Shown piece by piece: positions 9,205-17,610 of a stretch of DNA of 64,000 nt (position 1 is its first letter; the number at the start of each line of letters is the position of its first letter). The stretch covers positions 404,924 through 468,923 of the forward strand of contig JACRJL010000003.1 in assembly GCA_016215445.1 (NCBI GenBank). The letters are read 5' to 3'. Both the position numbers and the translations under genes were made by a program. The notes under the pieces are model-generated. The model was not told the DNA's origin and ran no database searches. It saw only the letters and a program-made list of their open reading frames with translations. Origin of the DNA: Candidatus Roizmanbacteria bacterium (GTDB taxonomy: Bacteria > Patescibacteriota > Microgenomatia > UBA1406 > GWC2-37-13).

Positions 9205-9663
9205 ATGAAGCCAGAACAAAAAAAATACTTGATGATAGGTGGAGTGGTGGCCGTATTATTAGTGGTAGGTTTTTGGTTATTTACTCGAAATAATAATATT
9301 AAAAACCAAGCTGAAGATCTGACTCCGACTGAAGAATTGCTACCAACCGTTGACAGTTCGGTTAAAGTTTCTTTAAAAGGAACAAGCGGTAACAAAGAAG
9401 TCACCTTGGAAGTCTCCAATATGCCTGAAGGGACAGAATCAGTTGATTATGAGCTGTCATATCAAACCGCGTCGCAAGGACTGCAGGGAGTAATCGGAAC
9501 AGTGATAAGCGAAGGCAAGTCAAATTTTAAAAAACAGTTAACTCTTGGAACCTGTTCTTCAGGGACTTGTGTTTATCATCAAGTAGTCGGGAAGATTAAT
9601 TTGACGCTTAAATTCACTGGTGATTATGGAGCAAAAATCTTTGAAAAAGAATTCGGATTATAA
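9205..9663 (+). CDS. Small membrane-anchored extracellular protein, unknown
   Basis: 152 aa. One N-terminal helix (YLMIGGVVAVLLVVGFWLF) follows a short charged start; the remainder (about residues 30-152) looks like a beta-rich exported domain. Two cysteines in 'LGTCSSGTCVYH' could form a disulfide outside the cell, which fits the DsbA-like protein elsewhere in the window. The fold resembles Ig/FN3-like sandwiches only in general pattern. I do not recognise a family. It follows glyS by 5 bp and precedes rpsT. Confidence 0.6.
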   Translation: MKPEQKKYLMIGGVVAVLLVVGFWLFTRNNNIKNQAEDLTPTEELLPTVDSSVKVSLKGTSGNKEVTLEVSNMPEGTESVDYELSYQTASQGLQGVIGTVISEGKSNFKKQLTLGTCSSGTCVYHQVVGKINLTLKFTGDYGAKIFEKEFGL

Positions 9664-9695
9664 TTTTCGATATTTCTAGGGGGTGTTTAATTTTT

Positions 9696-9941
9696 ATGCC
9701 GATCATAAAATCTGCTAAAAAAAAAGTAAGAAAAGACAAAAAAAGAACTATAGAGAATCAAACTTACGTCAAGGCTTTTAAAGAAACTTTAAAAGAGATT
9801 AAAAAAGGCGGTAAAAACGTCAAGGAACTGGCCAAAAAATATTACTCTCAAATTGACAGAGCTGTCAAAAAAAACGTAATTCATAAGAATAAAGGCAACA
9901 GATTAAAATCAAAGATTAAGAAATTTTTATCTGCTAAATGA
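9696..9941 (+). CDS. rpsT: Ribosomal protein S20
   Basis: 81 aa, highly basic helical protein binding 16S rRNA in the small subunit. 'MPIIKSAKKKVRKDKKR' and 'VIHKNKGNRLKSKIKKFL' match S20 N- and C-termini. One of the few genes here with a purine-rich Shine-Dalgarno-like run (AGGGGGTG at 9678-9685, ten bases before ATG). Its last codons overlap the start of the PilN-like gene (ATGA), an odd pairing of a ribosomal protein with envelope genes. Confidence 0.93.
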   Translation: MPIIKSAKKKVRKDKKRTIENQTYVKAFKETLKEIKKGGKNVKELAKKYYSQIDRAVKKNVIHKNKGNRLKSKIKKFLSAK

Positions 9942-10465
9942 GGTACAAAATTAATCTTTTACCGGAAAAGAAAACAACCTTATTAGACAAGGTAATGTAT
10001 TTTTCTTTGAATTATTTGCGTTATATTATTGTTATTACCCAACTTGTGGTGATCGGAGTTTTTTTTTATCGGTTTCAAATCGATCAAAGGATTATAGACC
10101 TTAAAGAATCAGTCGACCAAAAAAAGGAGATTGTTGAGATAGTCCTCCCGCTTCTCCAAGAGGCTAGTCGGATAGACAAAAAAAGCCTAGAAATCGATAG
10201 GATAATTAAAAAGCAGGAAAAATTTGATTCGATGGTCAAATATCTTCTTTCGGTCTTTCCAGAAACTGTGACATTGACAAATTTGGAATCACTTGAAGAT
10301 TCGTTAAAAATTACTGGCAATGCGGTTGACGCTAAGCAGTTGCAGGCTTTTTTTGCACTTCTGAAAAGAGAAGGTAAGTTTGCCGGTATAGAGTTTAAAA
10401 GCATAAAGAAAACCGAGAACGGTTACAATTTTATTATGACTTTGGATAATTACAAATCAAGTTAA
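9938..10465 (+). CDS. PilN-like pilus assembly protein
   Basis: 175 aa. It starts 'MRYKINLLPEKK'; the INLLP motif is the PilM-binding signature of PilN. One membrane helix (YIIVITQLVVIGVFFYRF) is followed by a coiled coil and a small C-terminal domain of PilN type. Expected to form the inner-membrane alignment platform of a type IV pilus or related system together with the PilO-like product of the next gene. It overlaps rpsT by ATGA. Confidence 0.75.
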   Translation: MRYKINLLPEKKTTLLDKVMYFSLNYLRYIIVITQLVVIGVFFYRFQIDQRIIDLKESVDQKKEIVEIVLPLLQEASRIDKKSLEIDRIIKKQEKFDSMVKYLLSVFPETVTLTNLESLEDSLKITGNAVDAKQLQAFFALLKREGKFAGIEFKSIKKTENGYNFIMTLDNYKSS

Positions 10466-10466
10466 T

Positions 10467-11036
10467 ATGGAAAAAACGCCTGTATCAAAATCTATATTTA
10501 CAAAAAAAACCCAGGATTATACTTTTGTAGTACTCTTTCTAAGTGTTTTTTCTATTTTTATCGTATTTGCTATTAGCCCTTCCTTAAAAACAGCTTTTTC
10601 TCTAAAGAAAGAAGAAGTCGATCTGAAAAAGGTTGATACGGTTTATGAACAAAAAATAATGAATATTTCATCGATTCAAAATCAGATTGAGGAAAGCCGA
10701 GAAAAATTACCGCTTTTCAACCAAGCTGTATCCCAATACCCAGAAGTCAATAAGATGGTAGACGACGTGAAAACGATCGCCGATAAGAACGAGTTTGTAA
10801 TAAAGAAAGCCAATATTGCCGACGTCAACCTAATTCAGAGTAAGAAACAGATCGACCATGTAAGGTTGATAGTTGAAGGAAAAACCGGCTTCGAAAATTT
10901 AATGAGCTTTATGAACGAGTTATTCCAACAGCGTAGATTAAAAACAATTAGCAATTTATCTATAAGTCAAGATAGAGAAGCTACGAGTTCTGGCTTACTG
11001 CAAGTTATTTTAACGATTGACGGATTTTACTTATGA
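10467..11036 (+). CDS. PilO-like pilus assembly protein
   Basis: 189 aa. The N-terminal tail is cytoplasmic; one helix (FVVLFLSVFSIFIVFAI) is followed by a coiled coil and a compact C-terminal domain, the PilO layout. It lies 1 bp after the PilN-like gene and overlaps the next by ATGA. No PilM, PilC or PilT lies in this cluster; the degenerate actin-like protein at 20508 is the nearest PilM-like candidate. Confidence 0.65.
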   Translation: MEKTPVSKSIFTKKTQDYTFVVLFLSVFSIFIVFAISPSLKTAFSLKKEEVDLKKVDTVYEQKIMNISSIQNQIEESREKLPLFNQAVSQYPEVNKMVDDVKTIADKNEFVIKKANIADVNLIQSKKQIDHVRLIVEGKTGFENLMSFMNELFQQRRLKTISNLSISQDREATSSGLLQVILTIDGFYL

Positions 11037-11218
11037 ACAAAAAGGAAATTTTATTTTTATCAATAGGTGTATTTTTAACTGTTGTAGCTTGGCTTATAGC
11101 CGATATTTATCATGCCGCCACAGAGGAAAAAATAAAAGTAAAGATAGACATTCCCCAACTGGAAAATTATAAAATAAGTAAAGAATTGTTACAAGTCATA
11201 GAAAACAAAAAAGAATAG
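11033..11218 (+). CDS. Small single-helix membrane protein
   Basis: 61 aa: one transmembrane segment (ILFLSIGVFLTVVAWLIADIY) and a short charged C-terminal tail. It occupies the position where pilP would follow pilO, but is too short to be PilP. Coupled to the PilO-like gene (ATGA) and directly abutting the next gene, so it is probably expressed and works with the complex. No known family recognised. Confidence 0.55.
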   Translation: MNKKEILFLSIGVFLTVVAWLIADIYHAATEEKIKVKIDIPQLENYKISKELLQVIENKKE

Positions 11219-11219
11219 A

Positions 11220-12503
11220 ATGATTTATTCTGATCTCTATATAGGACAAAAACGGAAAATTCCAACTTTGATTGGAGTTTTATTAATACTCTTTATAGTT
11301 GGTTTTTTTTTGACACTGACGAATAAATCAGCACTTCCTTCAAGAGCTTCAAAATCTAATCTAAAAAGGATAGAAGTGGCTAATTTGAATCCAATCCAGG
11401 TCAGTATTTACTGGCAGAGTCAGGACAAGGAAACAGGTTGGATTGCCTATGGAGAAAAAGAGAATAAACTAACAGGAATTGCCCTTGATGATCGTGATGT
11501 TGCTGAGAAAAAGAGTACTTACTTCAATCATTATGTCACTCTTAAAAACCTGAAACCTGGACAACAGTATTTTTATGCAGTTATAACGGCCGAACAAAAA
11601 GTTGTCAAACCCGACGGTAGTTACTTTGATTTCAAAACACCTTTGAGTTCTTCCGCGAAAACAAAATTGAATCCAGCTAACGGAAAAGTTTTGCAACCTA
11701 ATCTGTCTCCTCTGGCTAACGCCGTAGTTATTATAAACGTTGATGAGAATACCGCGCCTATCTCAACTTTGACAAAAGATACAGGCGAATGGTTAATTCC
11801 TTTGAATTCTTTTTACGATAAGAAATCGCAAGAAGAAAAGACATTTTCCGGAAAAGAACAGGCAACTATTGAAATTTTAAGCGAAGACGGTCAAATCTCT
11901 ACAGTAATAAATAATCTTAATAATCTTTCTTCTAATACGGAAACTATAATTATCGGTAAAAATTACAATTTTTTACAGGGAGATAGTGTTCTTTCTGCAA
12001 GTACTGGCTTTAACGGTGGTCGAGTTGGTCAAGTAGAGGTAATCTATCCTCAAGAAGGCGCATTGATTCCAGGAAGAAGGCCGTTGATAAAGGGAATGTC
12101 ACTTCCGTCAGCTAAAGTTTCGATTACGATTAATTCGGCAAAAACATATTCGGCCGTAGTCACTGCGGATAAAGGAGGTAATTGGAGCTATCTTATTCCG
12201 GACAATCTTGAATTGGGCTTACACACAATCACAATTAAAACTAAAGATGGACAAGGAACTGAAAAATTATTAGTAAGAAAATTCACCATAGTTGCCAACG
12301 AAGGTCCAGACGCAAAAGTATTGGGAACAGCCAGCGGTTCGCCAACCTTGACAGTAGCACCGTCACCGACGACTCCGGTTTATAATAATCCAACTGTAGC
12401 ACCAACAGTAAAGCCGCCAGTCTCAGGAATAATTGATATTTTGCCCATTATTGGAGGATTATCATTGATTATTGTCGGAGGAGGGGTATTACTTGTTTTC
12501 TAG
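11220..12503 (+). CDS. Surface protein with FN3-like and Ig-like domains
   Basis: 427 aa. An N-terminal helix (IPTLIGVLLILFIVGFFLTL) precedes an FN3-like domain (residues about 55-145, 'VSIYWQSQDKETGWIAYG' and 'YVTLKNLKPGQQYFYAV'). A middle domain follows, then a bacterial Ig-like domain (about 275-360, 'PLIKGMSLPSAKVSITIN'). A T/P-rich spacer leads to a C-terminal hydrophobic helix (IIGGLSLIIVGGGVLLVF). The tail motif 'PPVSGIIDILP' resembles the LPLTGVID tail of the next protein. Probably displayed on the surface with the pilus-like cluster. Confidence 0.7.
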   Translation: MIYSDLYIGQKRKIPTLIGVLLILFIVGFFLTLTNKSALPSRASKSNLKRIEVANLNPIQVSIYWQSQDKETGWIAYGEKENKLTGIALDDRDVAEKKSTYFNHYVTLKNLKPGQQYFYAVITAEQKVVKPDGSYFDFKTPLSSSAKTKLNPANGKVLQPNLSPLANAVVIINVDENTAPISTLTKDTGEWLIPLNSFYDKKSQEEKTFSGKEQATIEILSEDGQISTVINNLNNLSSNTETIIIGKNYNFLQGDSVLSASTGFNGGRVGQVEVIYPQEGALIPGRRPLIKGMSLPSAKVSITINSAKTYSAVVTADKGGNWSYLIPDNLELGLHTITIKTKDGQGTEKLLVRKFTIVANEGPDAKVLGTASGSPTLTVAPSPTTPVYNNPTVAPTVKPPVSGIIDILPIIGGLSLIIVGGGVLLVF

Positions 12504-12529
12504 ACGGTTTTTTATATAGAATAAATTAT

Positions 12530-13273
12530 ATGGATGTTTTTATTGCTCTTTCTTATCTAAACAAAATCAGTCTTTTTGCATTTATAATAACCGCCGGTTT
12601 TTTAATCTACCAGTTTTACTTATTAAGAAAGGAAGCTTCCCGGCAACCAAAAAAACAACCACCGATTCCGGATTTTAACGAAAACGCTAAAGTCGATTTA
12701 TTAAATTACACTAAACTTCCCAGTTCAATGGCGAGCGAGCCAGCTCCTATTATAAAAAAAGAGACAAAGACTGTTCCGATTATGATTGGTGCTGGTCTTC
12801 TAGTTTTGACCTTAGCGGTTTTTTTAATCTTAAACTCAAGAAAACCAGCGCCTGAGATCTCAACTAAGGTTCCAACACCAACTCTTTCGGTTAAACCTAC
12901 TTTGACTGTTAGTAAAATACCTACACCGAGCAAGTTTTTAGTTGGAGGCTTAACAACTACACCTGGAATCTCGCCGACAGTACTTTTGACGCCAACTAAG
13001 ACATCAACGCCAACACCGACTATTCGTCTCACACCTACGAGTGTTTCATCATTGACTCCGACTGCTTCAGCAGAATCTAATTTGACTATAACACCGACAG
13101 AAGTTATCCTTGCGGTTATAAGCCCTACGGCATCACCAACAGCTGGTCTATCAACGACTGTTACAATTTCACCGACGACAGTGGAAAATCTGCCATTGAC
13201 AGGTGTAATTGATAAGGGTCTGATTTTTTTTGGAGTGGCTTTATCCTTAATCGTTATTTCCTTTGCTTTTTAA
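12530..13273 (+). CDS. Stalked membrane/surface protein with LPLTG-like C-terminal signal
   Basis: 247 aa. Two N-terminal helices (about 8-30 and 84-104) flank a basic, proline-rich loop. A stalk of about 110 residues rich in T, P and S follows (many TPT/PTP units), then 'ENLPLTGVID' at 219-228 and a terminal hydrophobic helix. LPLTG followed by a hydrophobic stretch matches a sortase sorting signal, although the usual basic tail after the helix is missing. A sortase is encoded at 22515. The last 27 bp overlap the convergent LCP gene. Confidence 0.65.
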   Translation: MDVFIALSYLNKISLFAFIITAGFLIYQFYLLRKEASRQPKKQPPIPDFNENAKVDLLNYTKLPSSMASEPAPIIKKETKTVPIMIGAGLLVLTLAVFLILNSRKPAPEISTKVPTPTLSVKPTLTVSKIPTPSKFLVGGLTTTPGISPTVLLTPTKTSTPTPTIRLTPTSVSSLTPTASAESNLTITPTEVILAVISPTASPTAGLSTTVTISPTTVENLPLTGVIDKGLIFFGVALSLIVISFAF

Positions 13274-14290
13274 TTCTTCGCAGCCTGATTCAGACTTTAA
13301 ATTACAGTTTATATATTGATGAATTAGCGAATAAGTTTTGTCTGTCGGGACGAGCACCCATAGACCATCGTATTGACTTGAATCTATAGGAGGATTTGTA
13401 AAAAAATCTTCGCTTAGAATGATTTTCTGTTGTTTAAAGTTTCCTTTCAAAAAAATATTTTTGGCAATTATTGCTGCTTGTTGATTAGTAAGATTACGCT
13501 TAATAAGTTTGTCTATGATCGCATAAATTTGCTGATAAGTTTTTAAATTAGGTTTTTTAGCCAAAGCAATCAGTTTGTTTTTTACCGCCTCGATAACTTT
13601 TTGTTGACGTTGTTCGCGGGCGAAGTCTGTTCCTTCCTTGCCTTCAGCGTTTCTGGAGCGGACAAATTTAAGGGTAGTCTCACCATCCATTTGAATTTTA
13701 CCTTTCTTAAAAGAAATCGTTTCGTATCGGCAGCTGAATTCTTTGTCTCCGTTGCAGTCGTCGTTTTCGCGACCGACAATCGGAAACTTTTTGTCGACAA
13801 AGGAATTTTCCACCTCGACCTCAACTCCGCCCAAGAAATCGACTAGCTCTTTAAACTGGCCAAAATCAATTACAGCGGCGTATTGGATCGGTAGACCAAC
13901 AATTTCTTCAATCTCGGCTCTTGATAAAACAAATCCTCCTCCATTTGGTTTCTTCGCTTCTCCATAGGCATAGGCAGAGTTAATTTTGTCGTTGAGAGTT
14001 GAACTCCAGAGGTCGCGCGGAATTGAAATTGTTGTTAGTTTATTAGTCTTAAAATTATAGTTTACGACAACGTTTGAGTCGGAAAGATTGGGTCCATCGT
14101 GTTTACCTCCGGCTATCCCAAGCATTAAAATATTGACTTGATCATCATACGTTTTGAGTGAGTCTTTTGAAAAAAGAGCCTTGATGATTGAAACTTTCAA
14201 TGTTTTGTCAATAAAAACGAGGTAGGGTCGGATAATTAACCACAAAATTATCAGAATAAAAACCACCGCAATAATAATCTTCGATTTCAT
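13247..14290 (-). CDS. LytR-CpsA-Psr (LCP) family glycopolymer transferase
   Basis: 347 aa. N-terminal membrane helix (IIIAVVFILIILWLIIRPYL), then the LCP domain: 'VNILMLGIAGGKHDGPNLSDS', 'TISIPRDLW' with the conserved RD pair, and 'KFVRSRNAEGKEGTDFAREQRQQ', which holds further conserved arginines. LCP enzymes move lipid-linked glycopolymers onto peptidoglycan outside the membrane, which fits the glycan genes at the left of the window. It diverges from the helicase gene at 14322 over 31 bp. Confidence 0.92.
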   Translation of the reverse strand: MKSKIIIAVVFILIILWLIIRPYLVFIDKTLKVSIIKALFSKDSLKTYDDQVNILMLGIAGGKHDGPNLSDSNVVVNYNFKTNKLTTISIPRDLWSSTLNDKINSAYAYGEAKKPNGGGFVLSRAEIEEIVGLPIQYAAVIDFGQFKELVDFLGGVEVEVENSFVDKKFPIVGRENDDCNGDKEFSCRYETISFKKGKIQMDGETTLKFVRSRNAEGKEGTDFAREQRQQKVIEAVKNKLIALAKKPNLKTYQQIYAIIDKLIKRNLTNQQAAIIAKNIFLKGNFKQQKIILSEDFFTNPPIDSSQYDGLWVLVPTDKTYSLIHQYINCNLKSESGCEELKSKGNND

Positions 14291-14307
14291 AAGGCTTAAT
14301 TTTCAAA

Positions 14308-14313
14308 TATAAT
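14308..14313 (+). promoter_or_regulatory. TATAAT -10 of the UvrD-like helicase
   Basis: Perfect TATAAT ending 8 bp before ATG 14322, with TATACT directly after it (14314-14319). The spacing places the transcript start at or next to the start codon, predicting a leaderless mRNA. Confidence 0.5.
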
Positions 14314-14321
14314 TATACTTT

Positions 14322-16073
14322 ATGCAGTCTGATATTCTTAGTCATTTAAACGCCCAACAAAAGGAAGCAGTTTTATATAGTCGAGGTAGTTCGATTATAT
14401 TGGCTGGCGCCGGTTCAGGAAAAACCAGAGTCTTGATCGCCAAAGTAATCAATCTGATCGAAAACCAAAAAGTCAATCCAAAATCAATATTGATGATTAC
14501 ATTTACTAATAAGGCTGCTGGAGAGATGAAGGCGAGGATTGGATTATCCTATTCTTTAGGGTATGTGGGTACATTCCACTCTTTTTGTGCCAGGGTCTTG
14601 AGAATAGATGGCCAGTTTATTGGGTTGAAGAAAAACTTTCTTATTTATGATGATGACGATCAAATCGCCTTGATCAAGTCGGTTTTGAAAAAGATAAATC
14701 TGACCAAGAAATATACTGCTTCTTATTTTTTAAATAGAATCTCCAGCGCCAAAAACCAATTAATTGGCCCGGAAAAATATCTTGAGATTTTTTCAGACTA
14801 TGCTTCAAGCGACACGAATTTAGTCTATCAAGGTTATCAGAGGGAGTTGAAGGAAAATAATGCTTTGGATTTTGACGACTTAATCAATACCACTATAAAA
14901 CTATTTACAAAAAATAAACTGATTTTGGAAAAGTATCAGGATAAATATCCTTATATTCTGGTTGACGAATTTCAAGACACAAACTATGTTCAATACTTTT
15001 TGACCAAGCTTCTCGGACAAAAAAATAAAAATGTAACAGTCGTCGGTGATTTTTCTCAAAGTATATATTCTTGGCGCGGAGCAGAGATAAAAAATTTAGA
15101 GAAGTTCAAAATAGATTTTCCCAAAACTAAAGTTTTTTACCTTGAAAAAAATTATCGGTCAAGTCAGACCATTCTTGATTATGCCTATCAAGTAATATCA
15201 AAAAACCAGACGCACCCGATCCTCCACCTTTTCACTGATAAAAAAGGCGGCGAAGAAGTTACTTTTTATGAGGCGACTAATGAAGAAGATGAGGGAATAT
15301 ATTTGGCTACTTTGATTAATGATCTGAAAGGACAGCATAGATTGGATGAAATGGCGATTTTATATAGAACTAATGCGCAGTCGCGCGCCATCGAAGAAGT
15401 TTTTCTCCATTCGGGGATTCCGTATGCTTTAATCGGTGGAACTAGATTTTATGAAAGAAAAGAAATTAAGGATGTTTTAAGTTATTTACGTCTTTTAGTT
15501 AATCCGGTTGATAAACTATCCAAGGAGAGAATTATCAAATTGGGAAAAGGCCGCTTCGAAAAATTTAAAAGTTACTATGAAGAGAATAAGGAAACAGTAA
15601 TTAATAAGAATACAGATAAGGTAATCGAAGAAATTTTTCAAGCGACAGATTATTTGAAAATATACGATCCAGAAGTCGAAGAGGATTATACCCGCCTTGA
15701 AAATATAAAAGAACTGAAATCGGTAGCGATCGCTTTTCCCTCTCTACCGCAATTTTTGGAACAAGTGGCGTTGGTCGAGTCGGAGTACTTCGAGGGTGAG
15801 AAGAATTCAAAAAACAAGAACGGAGTTCGCTTAATGACCTTACATCAAGCCAAAGGTTTAGAATTTCCAGTTGTCTTTGTTGTCGGTGTTGAAGAGGGGA
15901 TTTTACCGCATTCGCGATCGTTTGACGACATTTATTCTCTCGAGGAAGAAAGAAGATTATTTTATGTTGGCATTACCCGCGCCAAGGAGAGGCTTTTCAT
16001 TACCTATACTCGTCAGCGTTTCATCTTCGGGCAAAGAAACTATTCGATGAAGTCGAGGTTTTTAGAGGAATAA
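14322..16073 (+). CDS. UvrD/PcrA-type superfamily 1 DNA helicase
   Basis: 583 aa 3'-5' helicase for repair or replication. It shows the Q-motif start 'LNAQQKEAVLYSRGSSIILAG', Walker A 'GAGSGKT', 'ILVDEFQDTN' (motif II), 'GDFSQSIYSWRGAEI' (III), 'YRTNAQSRAIEE' (IV) and 'LMTLHQAKGLEFPVVFV' with 'RRLFYVGITRAKERL' (V/VI). The length is well below the usual ~700 aa: the 2B subdomain is shortened and the C-terminal extension after motif VI is missing. The ATPase motors look intact. Confidence 0.9.
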   Translation: MQSDILSHLNAQQKEAVLYSRGSSIILAGAGSGKTRVLIAKVINLIENQKVNPKSILMITFTNKAAGEMKARIGLSYSLGYVGTFHSFCARVLRIDGQFIGLKKNFLIYDDDDQIALIKSVLKKINLTKKYTASYFLNRISSAKNQLIGPEKYLEIFSDYASSDTNLVYQGYQRELKENNALDFDDLINTTIKLFTKNKLILEKYQDKYPYILVDEFQDTNYVQYFLTKLLGQKNKNVTVVGDFSQSIYSWRGAEIKNLEKFKIDFPKTKVFYLEKNYRSSQTILDYAYQVISKNQTHPILHLFTDKKGGEEVTFYEATNEEDEGIYLATLINDLKGQHRLDEMAILYRTNAQSRAIEEVFLHSGIPYALIGGTRFYERKEIKDVLSYLRLLVNPVDKLSKERIIKLGKGRFEKFKSYYEENKETVINKNTDKVIEEIFQATDYLKIYDPEVEEDYTRLENIKELKSVAIAFPSLPQFLEQVALVESEYFEGEKNSKNKNGVRLMTLHQAKGLEFPVVFVVGVEEGILPHSRSFDDIYSLEEERRLFYVGITRAKERLFITYTRQRFIFGQRNYSMKSRFLEE

Positions 16074-16107
16074 AATATTCGAAATCATAAAATGATATAA
16101 TTAGCTA

Positions 16108-16713
16108 ATGGAAACAGCCTTAAAAGATAAAACGGGCAAGAATTTGACTTTAGGGGAGCTTTTTACTAAAGTAGTCAATAGAATTAAAAGCGTTTCCTTG
16201 GAGCTTATTGTTTATAAACTTCATTTGACAGGCTGTATTCCTTCTCATACTTTCAGAAGGTTTATTTATAGAATTGCAGGAATAAAAATTGGCAAAGGCT
16301 CTGTCATTCATATGAAAGCACGATTTTATGATCCGAGAAATATTGTCATAGGGGAAGATACTATTATTGGGGAAGGATCAATCCTTGATGGTAGGGCAAA
16401 GTTGACAATCGGTAATCATGTTGATATTGCCAGTGAGGTAATGGTCTACAATTCCCAACACGATATTGAAGATGAAAATTTTTCAGCTGTTGATAAACCA
16501 GTTATTATTGAAGACTATGTTTTCATCGGACCCCGGTCAATAGTTTTACCAGGAGTAACTATTGGCAAAGGGGCGATTGTTGCTGCAGCTGCTGTTGTCA
16601 CCAAAGACGTTCCGCCATACGCCATTATTGGCGGTGTGCCTGGCAAAATTATTGGAGAAAGAAAACTAAAAACCTACCACTACAGGCTTGGCCGCGCCCG
16701 TTGGTTCAGATAA
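16108..16713 (+). CDS. Left-handed beta-helix acyltransferase (hexapeptide family)
   Basis: 201 aa. Repeated hexapeptide units form the left-handed beta-helix ('IKIGKGSVIHMKARFY', 'IVIGEDTIIGEGSILDG', 'VFIGPRSIVLPGVTIG'), ending 'IIGGVPGKIIGER' as in maltose/galactoside O-acetyltransferase relatives. The catalytic histidine is probably in 'YNSQHDIED'. It would acetylate or otherwise acylate a sugar, fitting the surface-glycan context. TATAAT at 16096-16101 lies 6 bp before ATG, so it probably has its own leaderless transcript. Confidence 0.85.
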   Translation: METALKDKTGKNLTLGELFTKVVNRIKSVSLELIVYKLHLTGCIPSHTFRRFIYRIAGIKIGKGSVIHMKARFYDPRNIVIGEDTIIGEGSILDGRAKLTIGNHVDIASEVMVYNSQHDIEDENFSAVDKPVIIEDYVFIGPRSIVLPGVTIGKGAIVAAAAVVTKDVPPYAIIGGVPGKIIGERKLKTYHYRLGRARWFR

Positions 16714-16729
16714 ATACTTAAATAATTTT

Positions 16730-17560
16730 TTACTTCATCATTAACATTAGAGAGGCAGTAGCAGAACCTAAGAGTATCAGAGCATTAACTGCCGAGTATG
16801 GTTTCAATCTTTTTGCTCTTTCGGCTCCAAAATATTGATCATTTTCACTAAGATTCTTTTGTATCTCTCCTCTACGGACTCTCTTCAACACGTTATACCT
16901 TTCAACTAAAGCAGCGATATTGCCGGCGGTGGAAAGAAGGTCGGCTATAGGCTGAATAGGGATGGTTGCATCATTAATTTCAGCCTGTGGAAAGGCCGTA
17001 CTTGATATGGCAAAAATTGCTCTGGGTACTCTTGTACCCAATTTTGCGATAGGATTATTTCCTGATTCGTCAACTTTTGATCCTTCTGCTTCTGACAGAG
17101 CTCTAAATACACTAGGTAAAGGGGAAGTTATTCCTGAAACAGTTGCCAAAAAAATTCCAATCGGATCACGACGTAGGCCAGCGGCAAAAATTCGTGAAGC
17201 GGCCATGGCTGTTTCACCGAGTCGATTATGGACGACATCAGTCAGCATACCTTCTAGTTCGTGGTATCCAGGTGGTTTTTCTACATTTCTAGCAACCGCC
17301 CCGTCTATACCGTCGCAAAGAACACCGAATAACATCAGTCCAAGGCTTGCCGTCGAAATATTGGATGCTGATAAAAGTTTTTCAGGAAGCATAAATCTGG
17401 CGAAAGATCCAAGAACCGTAAGTCCTAGTCCGGCATAAGTGATATGGTCTGCTTTGATTCCTGGGATCGCTTTTATAAGCAATTTTGCCGTTCCATCTGT
17501 AATTGGAGTGAATATTCTTCTCAAAGGAGAGTTTTGAGTTTCTTTTAATTTGGTTGCCAT
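16730..17560 (-). CDS. CDP-alcohol phosphotransferase family protein with altered motif
   Basis: 276 aa membrane protein of the family that joins CDP-linked lipids to alcohols. The signature D-xx-DG-xx-AR is present at residues 83-91 (CDGIDGAVAR). The second half is G104-xxx-D108-xxx-N112, so the fourth aspartate, the expected catalytic base, is Asn (AAT codon). The gap between R91 and G104 is 12 residues instead of the usual 8. Activity is therefore uncertain. TATAAT on the minus strand (17569-17574) lies 8 bp before the start. Confidence 0.75.
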   Translation of the reverse strand: MATKLKETQNSPLRRIFTPITDGTAKLLIKAIPGIKADHITYAGLGLTVLGSFARFMLPEKLLSASNISTASLGLMLFGVLCDGIDGAVARNVEKPPGYHELEGMLTDVVHNRLGETAMAASRIFAAGLRRDPIGIFLATVSGITSPLPSVFRALSEAEGSKVDESGNNPIAKLGTRVPRAIFAISSTAFPQAEINDATIPIQPIADLLSTAGNIAALVERYNVLKRVRRGEIQKNLSENDQYFGAERAKRLKPYSAVNALILLGSATASLMLMMK

Positions 17561-17610
17561 AGGGCGTTATTATAATGAGATTTCCATAATTAATCAAACT
17601 GTTGTGAGAA

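Noticed and set aside
12477-12503. C-terminus of the FN3/Ig protein as a full LPxTG sortase signal
   Set aside because: It has 'VSGIID' in place of LPxTG; similar in layout but not a canonical motif, so only mentioned as related.
13582-13967. Several overlapping frames on both strands within the LCP gene
   Set aside because: They are shadows of the strongly supported LCP coding frame.
16962-17438. 158-aa plus-strand frame opposite the CDP-alcohol phosphotransferase
   Set aside because: Composition reflects the antisense of a membrane protein gene; no start signal and no family resemblance.
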